A DNA stretch of 64,000 bases from Halichondria panicea (GCF_963675165.1 NC_087377.1:16782518-16846517), one strand, 5' to 3'. Shown: positions 11,236 through 23,450, numbered from the stretch's first letter. Notes: generated by a model from the sequence alone, not told the origin. Program-made: numbers and translations.

Positions 11236-12565
11236 TCATTGAGCAGGTGTTCCTTCTTGTGTCAGCGTAATGTCAGGATACGATACGGGGTACTCATTGT
11301 ATGGGTGATGCTCATCTTCCTCAAATAATGTCTCCCATTCTGACTCCTCGACACCATTTTCATAAACATCCGAAAGCCATGTTTTAAAGCCTTCATGAAA
11401 CCTGTGCTGAGCACAGGCCTGATTTTCTCTGACATATTTGCGCTGTATAATAATAATAATTTGGACAGTAAAATTTGGCTGGAACTAACCATCAAAACAA
11501 GGTGCCTCAAGTAGTTCGGTTCGACTTTCTCTGTTGAGGCCTTCAAGAAATCGATGAGGTTACGACATAACGAGACTGTGTCTTGAAGACAAGCATTTGG
11601 GTATGGAGGAATTCCCAATATCTATATGGAGTATAAAGTATACATTCATTACGGTATAAGTTATAACCTTCCTTCTTTCTTCAGTTCGGAAAATTGAAAG
11701 CATATCTTTGGCCGCCTTGATAGCAACAACAACTTTGTATTTTTTGGTGAAGTCATCTCGTGATAGAGTATCTTTAACAACGTCCTGCATATATTGTATA
11801 TACTGCAAGACAATACTGATGAAGTTCGACTTACATTCACTTCATTTTCCTGAGGATACGAATTTAGTGTCTCGCAAAACAAGTTGGCAATCTTGTGCTT
11901 AAGCTCCACCTAAAACATAATAATTAATCGATATTTTTGGGACAATTTTTATATACAAAGAAGTTGACCTACCTCATAAGGAGAATTTCGTATTGTATAA
12001 CTTTTCTTTTCCTGTGTTTCGATTAGTACTTTTAGTTCTCGAAAACTTCTGCTGATTACTGTCTCCATAATATGGCTCAACCTTACGTCAGTGGCCTTCA
12101 CCCGTTCCAAAATTTCCTGCTGCTTGCTTGCAATAAGTGTAACACTATCTATTATTATGCATTGCAATGTCAGATAGACGTGACTAAAAAATGTTATACT
12201 CACTTTCAGCAAGAGTAGATATTTGCTCTGACTGAGACCTCCGTGATTGCACATCACTGAGCCCTGTATATAATAGCAAAACATCAGTAAATAGCATGAT
12301 TTATATAGTTTACCATCTCCACTGCTTCTTCTCTGAGCCAGCACATCGACGGTAGCATCATCCCCATTACCGGATGCACCTCCATCAGTACGACTTGGCA
12401 CTGAACCACCTGCAACATGTAGGATGAGCAATTTTTCAGATTATAGGTCATTAATATAACTTAATCAAACTCACTCCTGTGGGGGGTTCTGAGTGTTGTA
12501 ACAGGACGGGGAGTGTTCCATGAGCTTGTACTTATTCTACCTCGTGCAGATAGCAAGCGAGACAT
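11236..12565 (-). CDS. Spliced gene of unknown function, divergent from the transposase
   Basis: Eight exons on the minus strand join without a break: 12475-12565, 12314-12409, 12204-12263, 11973-12148, 11835-11909, 11668-11802, 11490-11621 and 11236-11442. They give 324 codons including the stop, 323 residues. The protein starts MSRLLSARGR, has a Ser/Gly/Arg-rich N-terminal third, a central helical part rich in Lys and Glu (probably coiled), and an acidic C-terminus containing the patches EESEWETLFEEDEHH and NEYPVSYPD. No catalytic motif is visible and I do not recognise the family. The start is about 205 bp from the transposase start on the other strand, so the two probably share a promoter. 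A second, non-transposase protein is common in CACTA-type elements, so a DNA-binding or regulatory role is possible but not shown. Confidence 0.65.
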
Positions 12566-12770
12566 GATCACATCGATCTAATAGAGTCAAATCTCATGAA
12601 TTTGTCAGCGGATCTCTTCTTCCAGTCTCGGTCACTGCGCAATGGTGGCCAATGTGCGCGCTCACGTGGATAGATCTAAGGCACGTGAATTCTTATTTTT
12701 GAATAAAGAAGTAAAGCACTTTTGTTGAGGTTCCCCTTAATTGCAGCTTGGAAGGTTCAATTAACACAAT
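12566..12770. promoter_or_regulatory. Bidirectional promoter region between transposase and accessory gene
   Basis: About 205 bp separate two divergent start codons (12565 on minus, 12771 on plus). The interval contains GCGC- and CACGTG-like words (CTCACGTGGA near 12662, GCACGTGAA near 12682). No TATA box stands out. Assignment as a shared promoter rests on geometry. Confidence 0.4.
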
Positions 12771-15700
12771 ATGGCAACATCAATAGGTACATACAATGTG
12801 TCTAATACTCTGTATTAATTATCATAATTACTAAGGTGCAAATTGGTGCGAAGTGTGCCAAATAGACTGCTCATTTAAGTCTCGTTATGAGAGGCATCTA
12901 AAGACAATGAAGCACAAGCATCAAGCTTCAATTCATTCCTTAATGGCGGATGTTGATGATGGTGGTATCCAGGATGACTCGGACGATCAGGGAGGGCATG
13001 TAGAATGTGATGATGACTTTCAGGTAAACTCAAGCAATAGTACTTAATACCGTTTAATTATAAGCCGCTAGGTTCTACCTGATGAAGATTATAACGATGA
13101 TGACGATGATGGTGAGGATACAGAGGATGAGTTATATGACACACTGCAAGGTACATTGTATTCAGTGTTCACAATGTTAGCTAGCTACGTTACGACTATC
13201 TTTACTTACCAGATACTATTCAAGTTGTGTGCAATGCTTCATCGTCCTCTGATTCGTATTCTCCATTCCCATCGAAACAACATGCTTTACTCTATCTTTT
13301 GCTTCACTGTCCACGACCGATTGTGAGTTGTTTGTAAGCATCTACCATTGTACTTGTTATGTGTTATAGGGAGAAACAAACTTAAAATTCGTTTGGTTTG
13401 CAATGATTCAGAAGCAGATGAACCCTTGTTTGCCATCGATACATCAAATAAAGCAACTTGTTTTGCCTGTTTTTGAGCCCCCAACGAAGGTACCTTTCTT
13501 TGTTCATGCATGTCAAACTTTGTGTATTAACTTCCTACTCTTAGTATTATTCATCTGATGGGACACCCTTTTATGCAAATTCAATGATGGCAACAATACG
13601 TCATTGCTTCGCTAATCCATTGTTTGCAAGTGTAGTCCAGAGGTATCCAGTTCAGCCTGACATGGAGTTGATGTAAGTAGTTTATTGCATGTACGTGTGT
13701 ATGTATTTAATGAATTTGAATATTCCAGGGAAATGTATCATGGAGAGCGCTGGAGAACAGACCCAAAACTTCAAACCCCTATGGCTGTTTTGCCTGTGGG
13801 TCACGTGTTTGTCAACGACTTTGTTATAGTCTCACATCCACACTTTGGAAGTATATGTGTGAAGGTTCACAGATTTTACTGCAAGGTATTATAGTATAAT
13901 TATGTTTAAACCGTAAACTTACCTGTGCATACATGCATGTATACAGGGTTCTGAGTTGCATATCCAAGCACATATATTGCTTACATGCACTGGACCAATT
14001 AAAAATAGCATTCACATCAGTTGTCTACCTGTATCCTGAGCCGGGTGCTTTGGTTATACTTGAATCTTCTGACTTCAAGGTTATGAACATTCTAACTATT
14101 GTTTCACCACCTAGCTCCCTACTTCGATATATGTTGGATTCAAACACTCTCAAACAACTTGGAATGAAGGTACATGTATATGATTGCTGGCACGTATAAT
14201 TATTTAAAAAAGTCATAGTATTACTAATGTGTACCTGTATAATTATAATGCTTTGCAGGAATTTGAGGATTTCATTCAACCTCATCCACTTAAGTATTCA
14301 GGATTAGGAAAGCCTGTTGTCACTGCACCAATTATTCTTTACTCTGACGATACAAGTGGAAATAAGAGTAAAAAGTGGAACTGTTTTAACAGTTGGTGTT
14401 TCCTTGTGGCAGGACTTCCGCGTAGTGAAAATTCTCAATTACGTAACATACACTTTATTACTTGTTCCAACAAGGTTTCTGTGTTGGATATGTCACGACC
14501 TGTTGCTGAGGATATCAAAACACTCCAAGAGGGAATAACTGTCTTTGATGCATTTCTCAAAACTGAGGTTATTGTGAGGGCACCTGCGATTTGCTTGATT
14601 GCTGATAATCCTCGCGCAGCAGAAGTTAATCATCGAGGTGGAAGTAGCAGGAAGTACTGCAGAAAGTGCATGGTATAATTATGACTCGAGGCGTAGCCGC
14701 ACGAGGGATACTGTAAAGCTGACTGTGTGTGTACGTGTGTGTGTCTGTGTGTCTGTTCCAGCTGTAACTGCTCAACGGTTGCAATGCGACGAAAACTAAC
14801 AGCTTCTATAGGCTTCTAGCCACGTTCTCTTGGATTTTGATTCGTGGATTAGCAAACTAAAGCTTCTTTCTCGAGTTATGGCTAGTTTGACTCACATTGA
14901 AGGCTGTTGCAGTCTCTTCAGAATCTTTCATAGCATCATCTGTCCTCACAAACTTTCTATTCAACATATGAGTTAGCCTTGCACTAAAGCGCTAGCTTTT
15001 TGTTAGCTACAAGACTCAGAAAATACCTGTTAAAACAGCTAGCTAGCAGTAGCCATTTGTGAAATTGATCTCTTTGGACACACCCTTTAATTATTCCTAT
15101 GGATGTAATGCGCATGCGCGCTCATTCCCCAGAGCCAGATCCTCCTGGCAGAATCATATTTTTCTTGAGGGCCTGGTAAGCCACAAAACACTACTATAGA
15201 TAACAATATGCATGTACACAAGTCTTTTCTTCTTAAATATTATAATTATACACTGCATGAACTACAGATCCAATTTTCTTCTTTCTTGAGGTCCTGGTAT
15301 TAAAGCCACATAATACAACAATAGATGCATGTAATAAGTCTTTTCTTCTCAGTGACTTTATATAGATAAGCTAACTTTATGAAATAATTATGCACTTCTG
15401 CTTATAATTAATTGAAAACAAAATGTTCTTCTTTGTTGCTTCCTAGATCCTTGAGGTCCTGGTATAAGCAGCCACAAAACACAACAATGATACCATAATT
15501 ATACAATTGCAAGTCAGTTTTAGACAGATTATTTTATACACTTTTTCCTCTTCTATACTTTCTCTTCTATACTTTTGAGCGAAAGCAAATCATGGCGAGA
15601 GGCATTAGCACAGCACCAGCTTGAACACTAGTTTAATTATGTGATACGTTTTGTATGTACATGTATAATTATTATAGGTTGACAGAGAAGTTGATCCTGT

Positions 15701-17668
15701 TGATGTGAGCACTCTACGTACGAAAGATGTATCACTTAGCCAAATGAGAACTATACAGTCTGCACGGACAGAGTCTGAGAAGGAGAGTCTTCGAACTAGC
15801 TTTGGACTTCGTGAACGAGAAAATCCCATGCTGTCATTGAACGTTGATTTATATCAGTAAGTTTAAGTACAACTTTTAGGGGTACATTAAGTCTGACAAT
15901 AACAACATACTATTGCCCTTTTAGATCGACACCTGTTGAATGTCTCCATACGATTTTGCTCGGCCCGGTCAAGTACTTACTGAAACGCTTCATTGCTGGA
16001 TTAAAAAAGGAACAAAAAGCAGAAGTTCTGGCTATTGTTCAACAATTCAATTATTCTGGCTTTGACGTTCGACTGTATGGAAACATAATCAAACACCATT
16101 GTTCATTTGTTGGGAGGGATTACAAAGCCTGGGCACAGGTATTTTATTGAGTAAAATATAATAATGTCTATACCAATGCTTAGATGGCTGCTTTTATTGT
16201 GACCCCATATGTGACTACCAATGAAAGAAAATTATGGTTGGCACTTTTAAAAGTGAGTGCACTACATTTGGATGTGTATACATGTACATGTATATTATGC
16301 ATTTTAAACTCTATACCCTAGTTTGCGTGTGTATAGGTGTTCAGACTGGCATATTGTGTTCCATTTAATCCAAATTGTTCTGAGGAAAGCAGACAAGTAT
16401 GTAAGGGGTTTGTAGACCTGGTAAAGGAATACAACCCACAAATGCTTAAAAAAATGAAAGTGCACCTACTGCTCCACCTTGTGGATGACCTCTGTGACTT
16501 CGGTCCCACTGCTGCTTTCAACACTGAAAGGTTAATGTTTAAATCGTGTACGTAAAATGATATGTGACACTTTTTTCGTCTTGTGTTTGCAGGTGTGAAG
16601 CCTTTAATTCATTGATGAGGGAGCAGAAAATTTTTTCAAACAGACGAGCCCCAAGTCGCGATATTGCTGTTTCGTTTTCAACGTTAGAAGCATTGAGATT
16701 TGTCTGCTCAAGTGGCTATTACCAGAGTGAGACAAATGAGGATTTTCAACAGTGAGTAATAATTTTGCTAGTTGGTTTACCTACGTTATACTTGTATAGG
16801 TGTGGTGCTGGATTGACTAATCTTTACAACCAGCATGCAGTACAAACTGTTTTGAATGGTGTCTCGTCAAAATCACTAAATCTTGGCAAGGCTATATATC
16901 AGTCTGGAGCACTGAGAATATTTACTATACATGCATGGATTATTTTATCTGCATCTAGAAACAAGGCTCAACCAAGAAATTGAAAGATGTTGCCTTGTCT
17001 TTCAATGGCGCCAATCAGATGTATGGTGAAGTCTCAAGAGAATATGATATACATTCATTACCGTCTTTCTTGAATTTGGATGTTTTGGTGCAAACATATG
17101 GAGCAGTTTATTCCCAAAAGGGTCAACTCGTCAATAATGGACACTATGTACGAATTACTCCTTGCTTGAATGTAAGTGTTTAATATCAATTTACATATAC
17201 AATGTACCAATTATTATATTTCAGGTTGTGTACGGACTCCTGTTGACATGTGTTACGCTGGACAATTTAACCTACTGCATTCTACAGGAGCTCGAGTTGC
17301 AGCAAGTTATGGGTTTCACCGTACACAATGAGCAAGACTGTCCCTTGTTAACTTTGACAAAAACATTGTGTGTTGTTCCATCTAGTGCTGTTATTACACA
17401 TATTTCAGTGATTCATCAATGTACTAGCACTTGTAACATTACTACGCAGCCTTTCACAATCGAACGAGAACGAGAGCAACTTAGTAATGAAAAACTTGTT
17501 CATTATCAGGATTTTTCTAATGATAATTATGTACTGTTTGAATGTCTTCTGTATGAATCAGTAATTTTTATAAGTTGTTCTCTAGCTATTTTAACTGCTG
17601 CATGTCAACACATCATTGTCTCTGCCAACCTGCATGATTGTATTATTACAATTAAAACCAAGCACTAG
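12771..17668 (+). pseudogene. Plavaka/KDZ-like transposase, 17 exons, probably inactivated
   Basis: Exons join in phase from ATG 12771 to stop 17668, about 998 codons. Residues 6-32 form a zinc finger (CEVC, then H12 and H5 spacing, as in U1/matrin types), followed by a long acidic stretch. Family landmarks are SDDTSGNKSKKWN near 370 (a DD pair), ADNPRAAEVNHRGG...YCRKC near 455-478, TPVECLHTILLGPVKY near 540-555, and HLLLHLVDDLCDFGP with RRAPSRDIA near 680-725. These match the order in fungal Plavaka/KDZ transposases. Exons: 12771-12786, 12836-13023, 13072-13150, 13213-13322, 13370-13489, 13545-13672, 13729-13885, 13947-14169, 14259-14672, 15678-15856, 15925-16138, 16184-16252, 16337-16530, 16593-16751, 16800-16890, 16959-17171, 17225-17668. 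Exon 13947-14169 is 223 bp, one base too many, so the frame breaks near 14020. The donor at 16891 is GC rather than GT. Confidence 0.75.
14686..15636 (+). repeat. ~950-bp repeat inserted in a transposase intron
   Basis: This is the inverted partner of 765-1560. It begins near 'gaggcgtagccgcacgaggg' and ends at 'cagcttgaacactag'. It lies wholly inside the intron between exons ending 14672 and starting 15678, making that intron about 1 kb while its neighbours are below 150 bp. The start motif recurs at 63464-63485. Confidence 0.65.
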
Positions 17669-17689
17669 CTAATTAATTTTCTTCATATT

Positions 17690-17869
17690 TAAGTATCTGT
17701 ACCAGATCATGTACAATGCTGAATCACAACTGTACAGCTTCCGTACACATCTGCATGTGCTATCACTTCCGTAACACATCATTGCCCAGATGAAATGTAC
17801 AAGTTCAATTGTACACAACTGTACGGACTTGTACACGGACACAAGACAGATCAGGGCTTTTTGGTTGTG
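17690..17869. repeat. TGTAC-rich subterminal region of the transposon
   Basis: The words TGTACA, CGTACA and TGTACGG occur at least seven times in about 130 bp (17708-17835). Clustered subterminal motifs bind transposase in CACTA-type elements; that role here is inference. Confidence 0.4.
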
Positions 17870-17871
17870 TA

Positions 17872-18200
17872 GTGTGTTTGTGTGTCTGTGTGTGTAGACC
17901 GCTACAGCTGCTCAAGGATGAATTAAGTGCAAGTAAGAGTTTCTATATGCTTCTAGTTATGTTTACTTGGATTTAAATTCATGGATTTGCAAAATAATGC
18001 TTCTTTCTCGAGTTATGCCTAGTTTTGCTTACTTGGAATGCTATTGCAGCCTTTTCAGAAGAGTCAGTCCGTAACAAAACTTATTTACCGAGTGTTACTA
18101 CTCTACTTAGTAGTTAGCTCTGCATTAGAACTCTAACTATTGGTAGCTGCAAGAGCTGCAAGGCTCAATTTTTGACTTGAACGTTTGGCATCCATCGTTT
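17872..18200 (+). repeat. Repeat fragment related to 14686-15636 and 44340-44560
   Basis: Shares 'gagttatg-ctagtttt-ct' and 'tggatt--attc-tggatt' blocks with those two repeats, more diverged. It directly abuts the proposed right end of the transposon. Confidence 0.5.
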
Positions 18201-18835
18201 TTAACAACAATCATGGTTGATCATTACCCACTATTCGGTTGATTGCATCATAGATGAGAGTAGAAGAGGGATTGGAAACTGAAGTGATTCACGTGATGTT
18301 TTACGATGAAGTCTACATAGTGGCTCTGGGACCATCCGTGTATCTCCTCATAACTCCCGCAAAAGCCCAGGAAACTTATTGTGTCCAAAGCATACATCTC
18401 AGAGCTACTACCCCCATTACTGAATCACATGCCCCCTGATAGTAGGTATCAATCGGAAACAAAGAAAATATAATCTCGATTGTCGTGAAGTAGCTAGAGG
18501 TACACAGAGCGCTTTTTCATGCTTGTGTTCCTATTCTTTCAAGTAGTCCACTGTCTTGTCCAGTACCGTTCCCTTGCTGTACACATATATACTGCAGTCA
18601 GGGAAACATGACATGAGGGTGAGACATGTACATGGAGATAACAAAAAACATGCTTAGTTGCTATTAAAAAATATCATAGATCATTAATTTTATATCCAAC
18701 TAACTACATGTGTATACACAATGAACTCTGCTGGATTCACTGTGCTCTATACACTGTGCATGCTTAGCAATAATAGGAAATTTAGGCTTAAAAACCAAGT
18801 TACTGGATAGCAAAAAATAATAATTGTCCAGATAT

Positions 18836-19165
18836 AATTGGAACAGATTTTTATAGAGCATGCGGAGTGTCCGGAATAATTAGAACAAGCAAGCAGCTGC
18901 ATGTGAGCTAGCTAAGTTTAATAAAACAGTGTGCGACTGAATAGTTGCACTAACTATCTAAAACTAGCTACTCAAAGCAATCTAACTGCAGCACTCTAAG
19001 TCTTACTTGCCGTCTATGAATGGTAACTCAACTTTTCAAGGTATTGTCCGGATATTTAGGAACAAATGTAATATTAAAGTACTGGAGTGTCCGTTGTATT
19101 AGAACAACGAAAATTGCCCAAAAGAGTGTCCAGGGTAATTAGAAGTGTCCGATAAATTAGAAGAT
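18836..19165 (+). repeat. Six degenerate ~20-bp units GTGTCCGgaTAATTAGAAC
   Basis: Units start near 18836, 18868, 19045, 19088, 19124 and 19145, each with TGTCC followed about 8 bp later by ATTAGAA or a close variant, all in one orientation. The intact USF copy lacks this block in the corresponding intron, so it lies in DNA inserted into copy 1. Confidence 0.5.
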
Positions 19166-20596
19166 ATATGGCAGTAGATATGGAATATTAGGCTTAAAAA
19201 ACCAAGTTAGTAGTTATTTCGATGGCTTTCAATAGTACTTTAGTACACACACTCACAGACACACACACTCACCCCGACAATGGAACCAGTAGTTGCGTCT
19301 TTCTTCTGACAAGCAGGCACTATCTGAGCCAGTACCTTGATGAGCTCGATGATCCTGTCCCGACGCCGACGCTCAACTGGGCGTGGGAAGAACAACAACA
19401 ACTGGTAATTATCGTGTTTAGGGCATGTACAATGAAGCTGAGCCAATTGGCAAAATGAATGAACCTTGACATCACACACACATGTACACCAACTGTACAG
19501 TATAAAAACCAAGGCATAATTAATAATTAAGATGGACAATAATGCATTTACAGCATTAGATAGCCTCTACACAACAAGTTATTAGTTTTGAAAGTGGCAG
19601 ATTTGATGTTAAAGCTTTGTAACTGTACTTTGTGGGAAATGTGATTATGACCACGTACGTACATGTACATCTATTGTACACTCTAACTTTCGGTATTGAA
19701 TTTGCATCACCTTCATTGTGTGTAGCCTTCCTCTGAGCTTCCCTGTTGGTGGCCATATCCCCAGACCTGCAAACCAACCACCATAATAACAACACTCCTT
19801 ACAGTTACCGTATTACTAGAATGTTTTGCAAGCATATGCACATTTTGCGAGGGTTGATCAATTCGCAACAATAAAATCGCAAAACCTAAAGTATGACTAT
19901 AAATACACACGATTATTGCCAGAACGCAATAGTTAGCAGTTAGCACAATCGCAAAGGATCAACTTTGTTGCTGATTGGTAAAGGTTTTTCACCAACAGCA
20001 AAATATTCTAGTAATACGGTATGTAGCAAGAATGATGCTTTCCCTAACACACACTGTCATACATGTTATGCAGAGGTAGGCAATCACATGAACTGTGTAC
20101 TCACAACTGCATTTGAACGATGGGGTCGGCCGTGTGATAATCCATAGTTGATATCCCGCTCATCTTGGGTGCTATAGGTCGACCCATTGCATGCAGTATC
20201 TCAGCACTACTGGATGGTGGGATCATCACATACAGAGGACCTGAACACACACAACAACATAGTAAAAACTCAACACCACTTCCAAGAAACCTCAAACATT
20301 AGCAATAATACTCATGGTTCTACATGTAATTAGTATGTACAAGCACTTGGATAACTTATCGAGGACTATAACTTCTGGATTTGGCAAAAAAGCAATCGTC
20401 ACACTGATAAATTTGGCCTTCTTTATTCACCATTAATTTTTGGCCAGACTCTGAAAGGGGGTGGTCTGTCCACCATGCTGCATTTGGATGAGGGCGTGGC
20501 CTATAGCGTTGAGGGTGGAGCCATCCTCAGAGGTCATGTCAGAGGGCAAACTATCATCGCTAGTTAGCGTGTGGACCTCCTGTGTGAGTGGGCAGG

Positions 20597-20601
20597 AACA
20601 A

Positions 20602-20637
<36 letters not shown>
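20597..20637. repeat. GT microsatellite in USF copy 1
   Basis: Pure GT repeats next to the acceptor of a USF exon. The orthologous intron has a longer tract at 31117-31186 and a shorter one at 61135-61150. Confidence 0.9.
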
Positions 20638-21457
20638 CGTTATTTGGGAGGTAGTTACCATCATGCAAATTCTACCAATGTAATACGAATGCGAAAATAA
20701 TACGAAAACGAAACATCTTAGAAGCCGGATACCTTTAAAAAAGCGTTTTTAAGTGCTAGTTTTTATAATTATGTTACTTGGTGTGAACTGTGTGTGTGTG
20801 TTACCTGGGTATCATGCACTAGTCTCATGAATCAGCCGCCGTTCTTTTGGAACCACCGTCTGAGTACTCTTGTCATGAAGTCATTTCAAAATGGAATGTT
20901 GATTGCTCACAAAACGTCTTAGAAGCCGGATAATACCTTTAAAAAAGCGTTTTTAAGCGCTAGTTTTTGTATATTACTTGGTGTGAACTGTGTGTGTGTG
21001 TTACCTGGGTATCATGCACAAGGCCAAAGTTAGGGCCCAAGTCACTGGCCTGTAGCTGCTCCACACTCTCCCCATCATCACTCTGACTTATCTCTATCTC
21101 AAACTGTGAACTGGGTACCACCTCTTCAGTAGCGATAGTAACCGTCTCCACGTCGGTCGGCTCTGTCCCTACGTGTAGTATCTCTGTATTAAAACAGTTT
21201 TTAAGTGTTTGTTTTTATGTTACTTGGTGTGAACTCTGTGTGGGTACATACCTGGGTATCATGCACAAGACCAAAGTTAGGGTCCACATCATAACCAACT
21301 ACACATTATACACAAGTACCGTACTTGTTCAATTTAAGGTGACCCTCCAAATATGCGACACCCTCGATCTTAGGTAATTTTCTGACCTCTAAAAGTAGCG
21401 ACTGCTGCGTGTGACAATTATTTTTTTATGTTGCATCCTAAATAGTGGTGAAACCAC

Positions 21458-21516
21458 AGCCTCGATTCCAGGCCGCTAGAAACAATATAATTTTAAGCAG
21501 CCTGTAATCGAGGATA
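21458..21516. repeat. Degenerate foldback element (AGCCTCGATTCCAGGCCG family)
   Basis: The right arm has diverged (CCTGTAATCGAGGATA). The same copy, further diverged, is present at 31815-31873 in USF copy 2, so this insertion predates the duplication of the block. Confidence 0.6.
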
Positions 21517-21780
21517 GTAGAGTAACCTCCAATTAGATGCGACCCTCTAAATATGCGACACCAGGAATTTTTCTCAACCTCCAAAAGAAATGACATCTCG
21601 CTTTGTAATTATTTACGAATAAGTACATTACCTTGTTCTTGATGAAGGTTCCTCAGTAGTCCCTGTCCATGGACTAATGTCTTCAGCCTTCACCAATACA
21701 GACATATAGTTTGATCACTTGCGCTTTGCTCGCGCGCTCAGAGCTTCAAAACTGACTGCACAATTTCTGTTTTTCTTCGA

Positions 21781-22380
21781 ATACCCGCCTCAACCTAAAA
21801 GCTTGAGTCTGGTCAAACTCACATTGTGGTTTGGTTCAAGTGTGTCCAGGAATTTCTTGGACATTTAATTGGCCACAAGTGGGTGTGGAACATGAATAAA
21901 ATTATAGTCTACATGAATATCATTATAGCTAACCGCCACAGCAGCATGGATTGTTACTAGTAGAAAGAATTAGCCCCAGACATGCAGAAGGCGACGTAGG
22001 AAAATTCATGGAGAGAGTTGTAAGGATATGATACTAGAACTCTCCAGACTAGCAACAGGACCTTTGGAACACCTTGTCGAAATTACAGCCTAAATGCTCA
22101 TTTATGTGAATGTGACCGTCGACCATGGTTTCATGGCCCTCTAGCTCTGTGCAATGATGGCTTCAAGCTCAGTGTTTTTCTCGTAGGCTTTCAACTCCTA
22201 GCCTTAATTGATACACTGTCTGATATAGCCCTCTGTGTATGTTCTGTCCCTAACATGCGGTGGCTTGTGGCTTTATCACTATGCTTGTGGGCGTGTAGTC
22301 CACTTAACTTTGCTGACTGTGCAGAACAAAGTTCATATGTGAGTTGGACCAGACTCAAGCTTTTAGGTTGAGGCGGGTAT
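21781..22380. mobile_element. 600-bp MITE with ~48-bp terminal inverted repeats and TCGA duplication
   Basis: The left end ATACCCGCCTCAACC and its continuation to about 21828 are repeated as reverse complement at about 22333-22380. TCGA flanks both sides (21777-21780 and 22381-22384). USF copies 2 and 3 lack it at the equivalent site upstream of their first exon, so it entered copy 1 after duplication. No transposase. Confidence 0.75.
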
Positions 22381-22384
22381 TCGA

Positions 22385-23440
22385 GACTAGCAAAAAGCTA
22401 CAGCATGCCTACGCATTGCAAACTCTAAATAAAAGCTGTTAGCATCGTAGATAGTAAGCCAGAATCAAGCGTGGAGACATCGTAGACGAGGGCTTACCTA
22501 GTAAAGACTAAAGAGACTAAATATCTAAATTTAGCTCAGTTTTTTTTCTTGAGTTCAGAACAGACCCACTTGATTAATTATTACAGCAGTATAGTCTACT
22601 CTACTCTAGTCTTTCATACTTTCATACTGAAAGAAAAGATGAATGTTCAAAGAATGTAATTAAAAGGTCGCGATAATTAGCTAATTAGAGCTAAGGTTAA
22701 TCGTGTCCTCCCTCCTCTGCTGTGGGTCAGGTGGCATATCCCTTTCCTTGCCATTCTTGAAATCTGGAACAGGAGCGTCTTTAGGTCGATCAATTAGTGT
22801 GGATCCCGCCTCACCACGCCTCCATGTCATTCTAGATCAGGCTAGCAATTCTAGCTGGGACTCCCAGTTCTAGCTCCTTTTGTTTAGCGTGTCAGAGACT
22901 GGGAGAAGATGATTGGCACTCCCTGGCTCCTTTGGATGTACAGCTGTCCAGATCCCTAGAACATACCCTCCATTCTGACGAGTTATCAGTGCATAGGGTG
23001 CTTACTAGATTCTTGCCAGCCAGTACAGTTCAAGCTACACACAGCACCGCTCAACTATTCTCTACCCCATTATCTAGCTAAATCTGGTCCAACTAGACAG
23101 CAGACACAGCTAGTTAATTCAGTAAAGCCAGGGGTAGCCCTACTTCTACGGTTGTTCAGTACCCACGGTAACAATTCCTCTGGGCTGGGCTAACTAGTTG
23201 AGCCACGCCTCCCAATTCTCAAGGCTAGGTACATGTCTCTGTCTAGCTGCTTCTTCAGCTTCTTGCTCAGTTTTGTGGCTTAGAGAAAGGCCAGCTACTC
23301 AGGGGGAAGAGTCCAGATGAAAGTCTGGCAGCCAGGTGACGTCCAAACGGTCAGTTATTCTTTCCACCAACTTTTTAATCTAGTCTAATCCTGCCTGCAC
23401 TGCTACTACTACTACTGCACTAGACTCGCCAGCCAGCCCT
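22385..23440. other. Gene-free stretch
   Basis: I see no splice-supported open frame and no copy of the tandem family here. The DNA has CTAG-rich words but no clear inverted repeat. Confidence 0.4.
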
Positions 23441-23450
23441 TGAGAAAGGG

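Larger units (their letters stand above)
9608..17869. mobile_element. Candidate Plavaka/KDZ-type (CACTA-like) DNA transposon
   Basis: The segment contains a spliced transposase gene of the Plavaka/KDZ group and two extra spliced genes. CACAACCAAAAA at 9608-9619 has its exact reverse complement at 17858-17869, and 14 of the first 15 bases match. Both ends abut a TA dinucleotide (9606-9607 and 17870-17871), a possible 2-bp target duplication. The first bases CAC fit CACTA-like termini. The right subterminal 170 bp is dense in TGTAC motifs, as CACTA-type elements often are. The boundaries are inferred from a short repeat and remain tentative; the coding content is the strong evidence. A later repeat insertion (14686-15636) sits in a transposase intron. 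Confidence 0.6.
18537..21678 (-). pseudogene. USF-like bHLH-zipper gene, decayed copy 1
   Basis: Exon remnants on minus match the intact copy at 28631-32044: first exon 21632-21678, acidic exon 21005-21183, next exon about 20430-20591, USF-specific exon 20105-20240, basic exon 19711-19766, bHLH exon 19273-19376, and only 55 bp of the zipper exon (18537-18591). The conserved ATG of the first exon reads ATT. A deletion of about 38 bp removes the end of the exon near 20455 and causes a frameshift to an early stop. The zipper exon has a 4-bp TATA insertion and is cut off, losing the whole leucine zipper. In the bHLH exon a conserved Asn after RRRRDRI is Ile. The loss of zipper and start makes a functional product unlikely. 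Confidence 0.8.
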
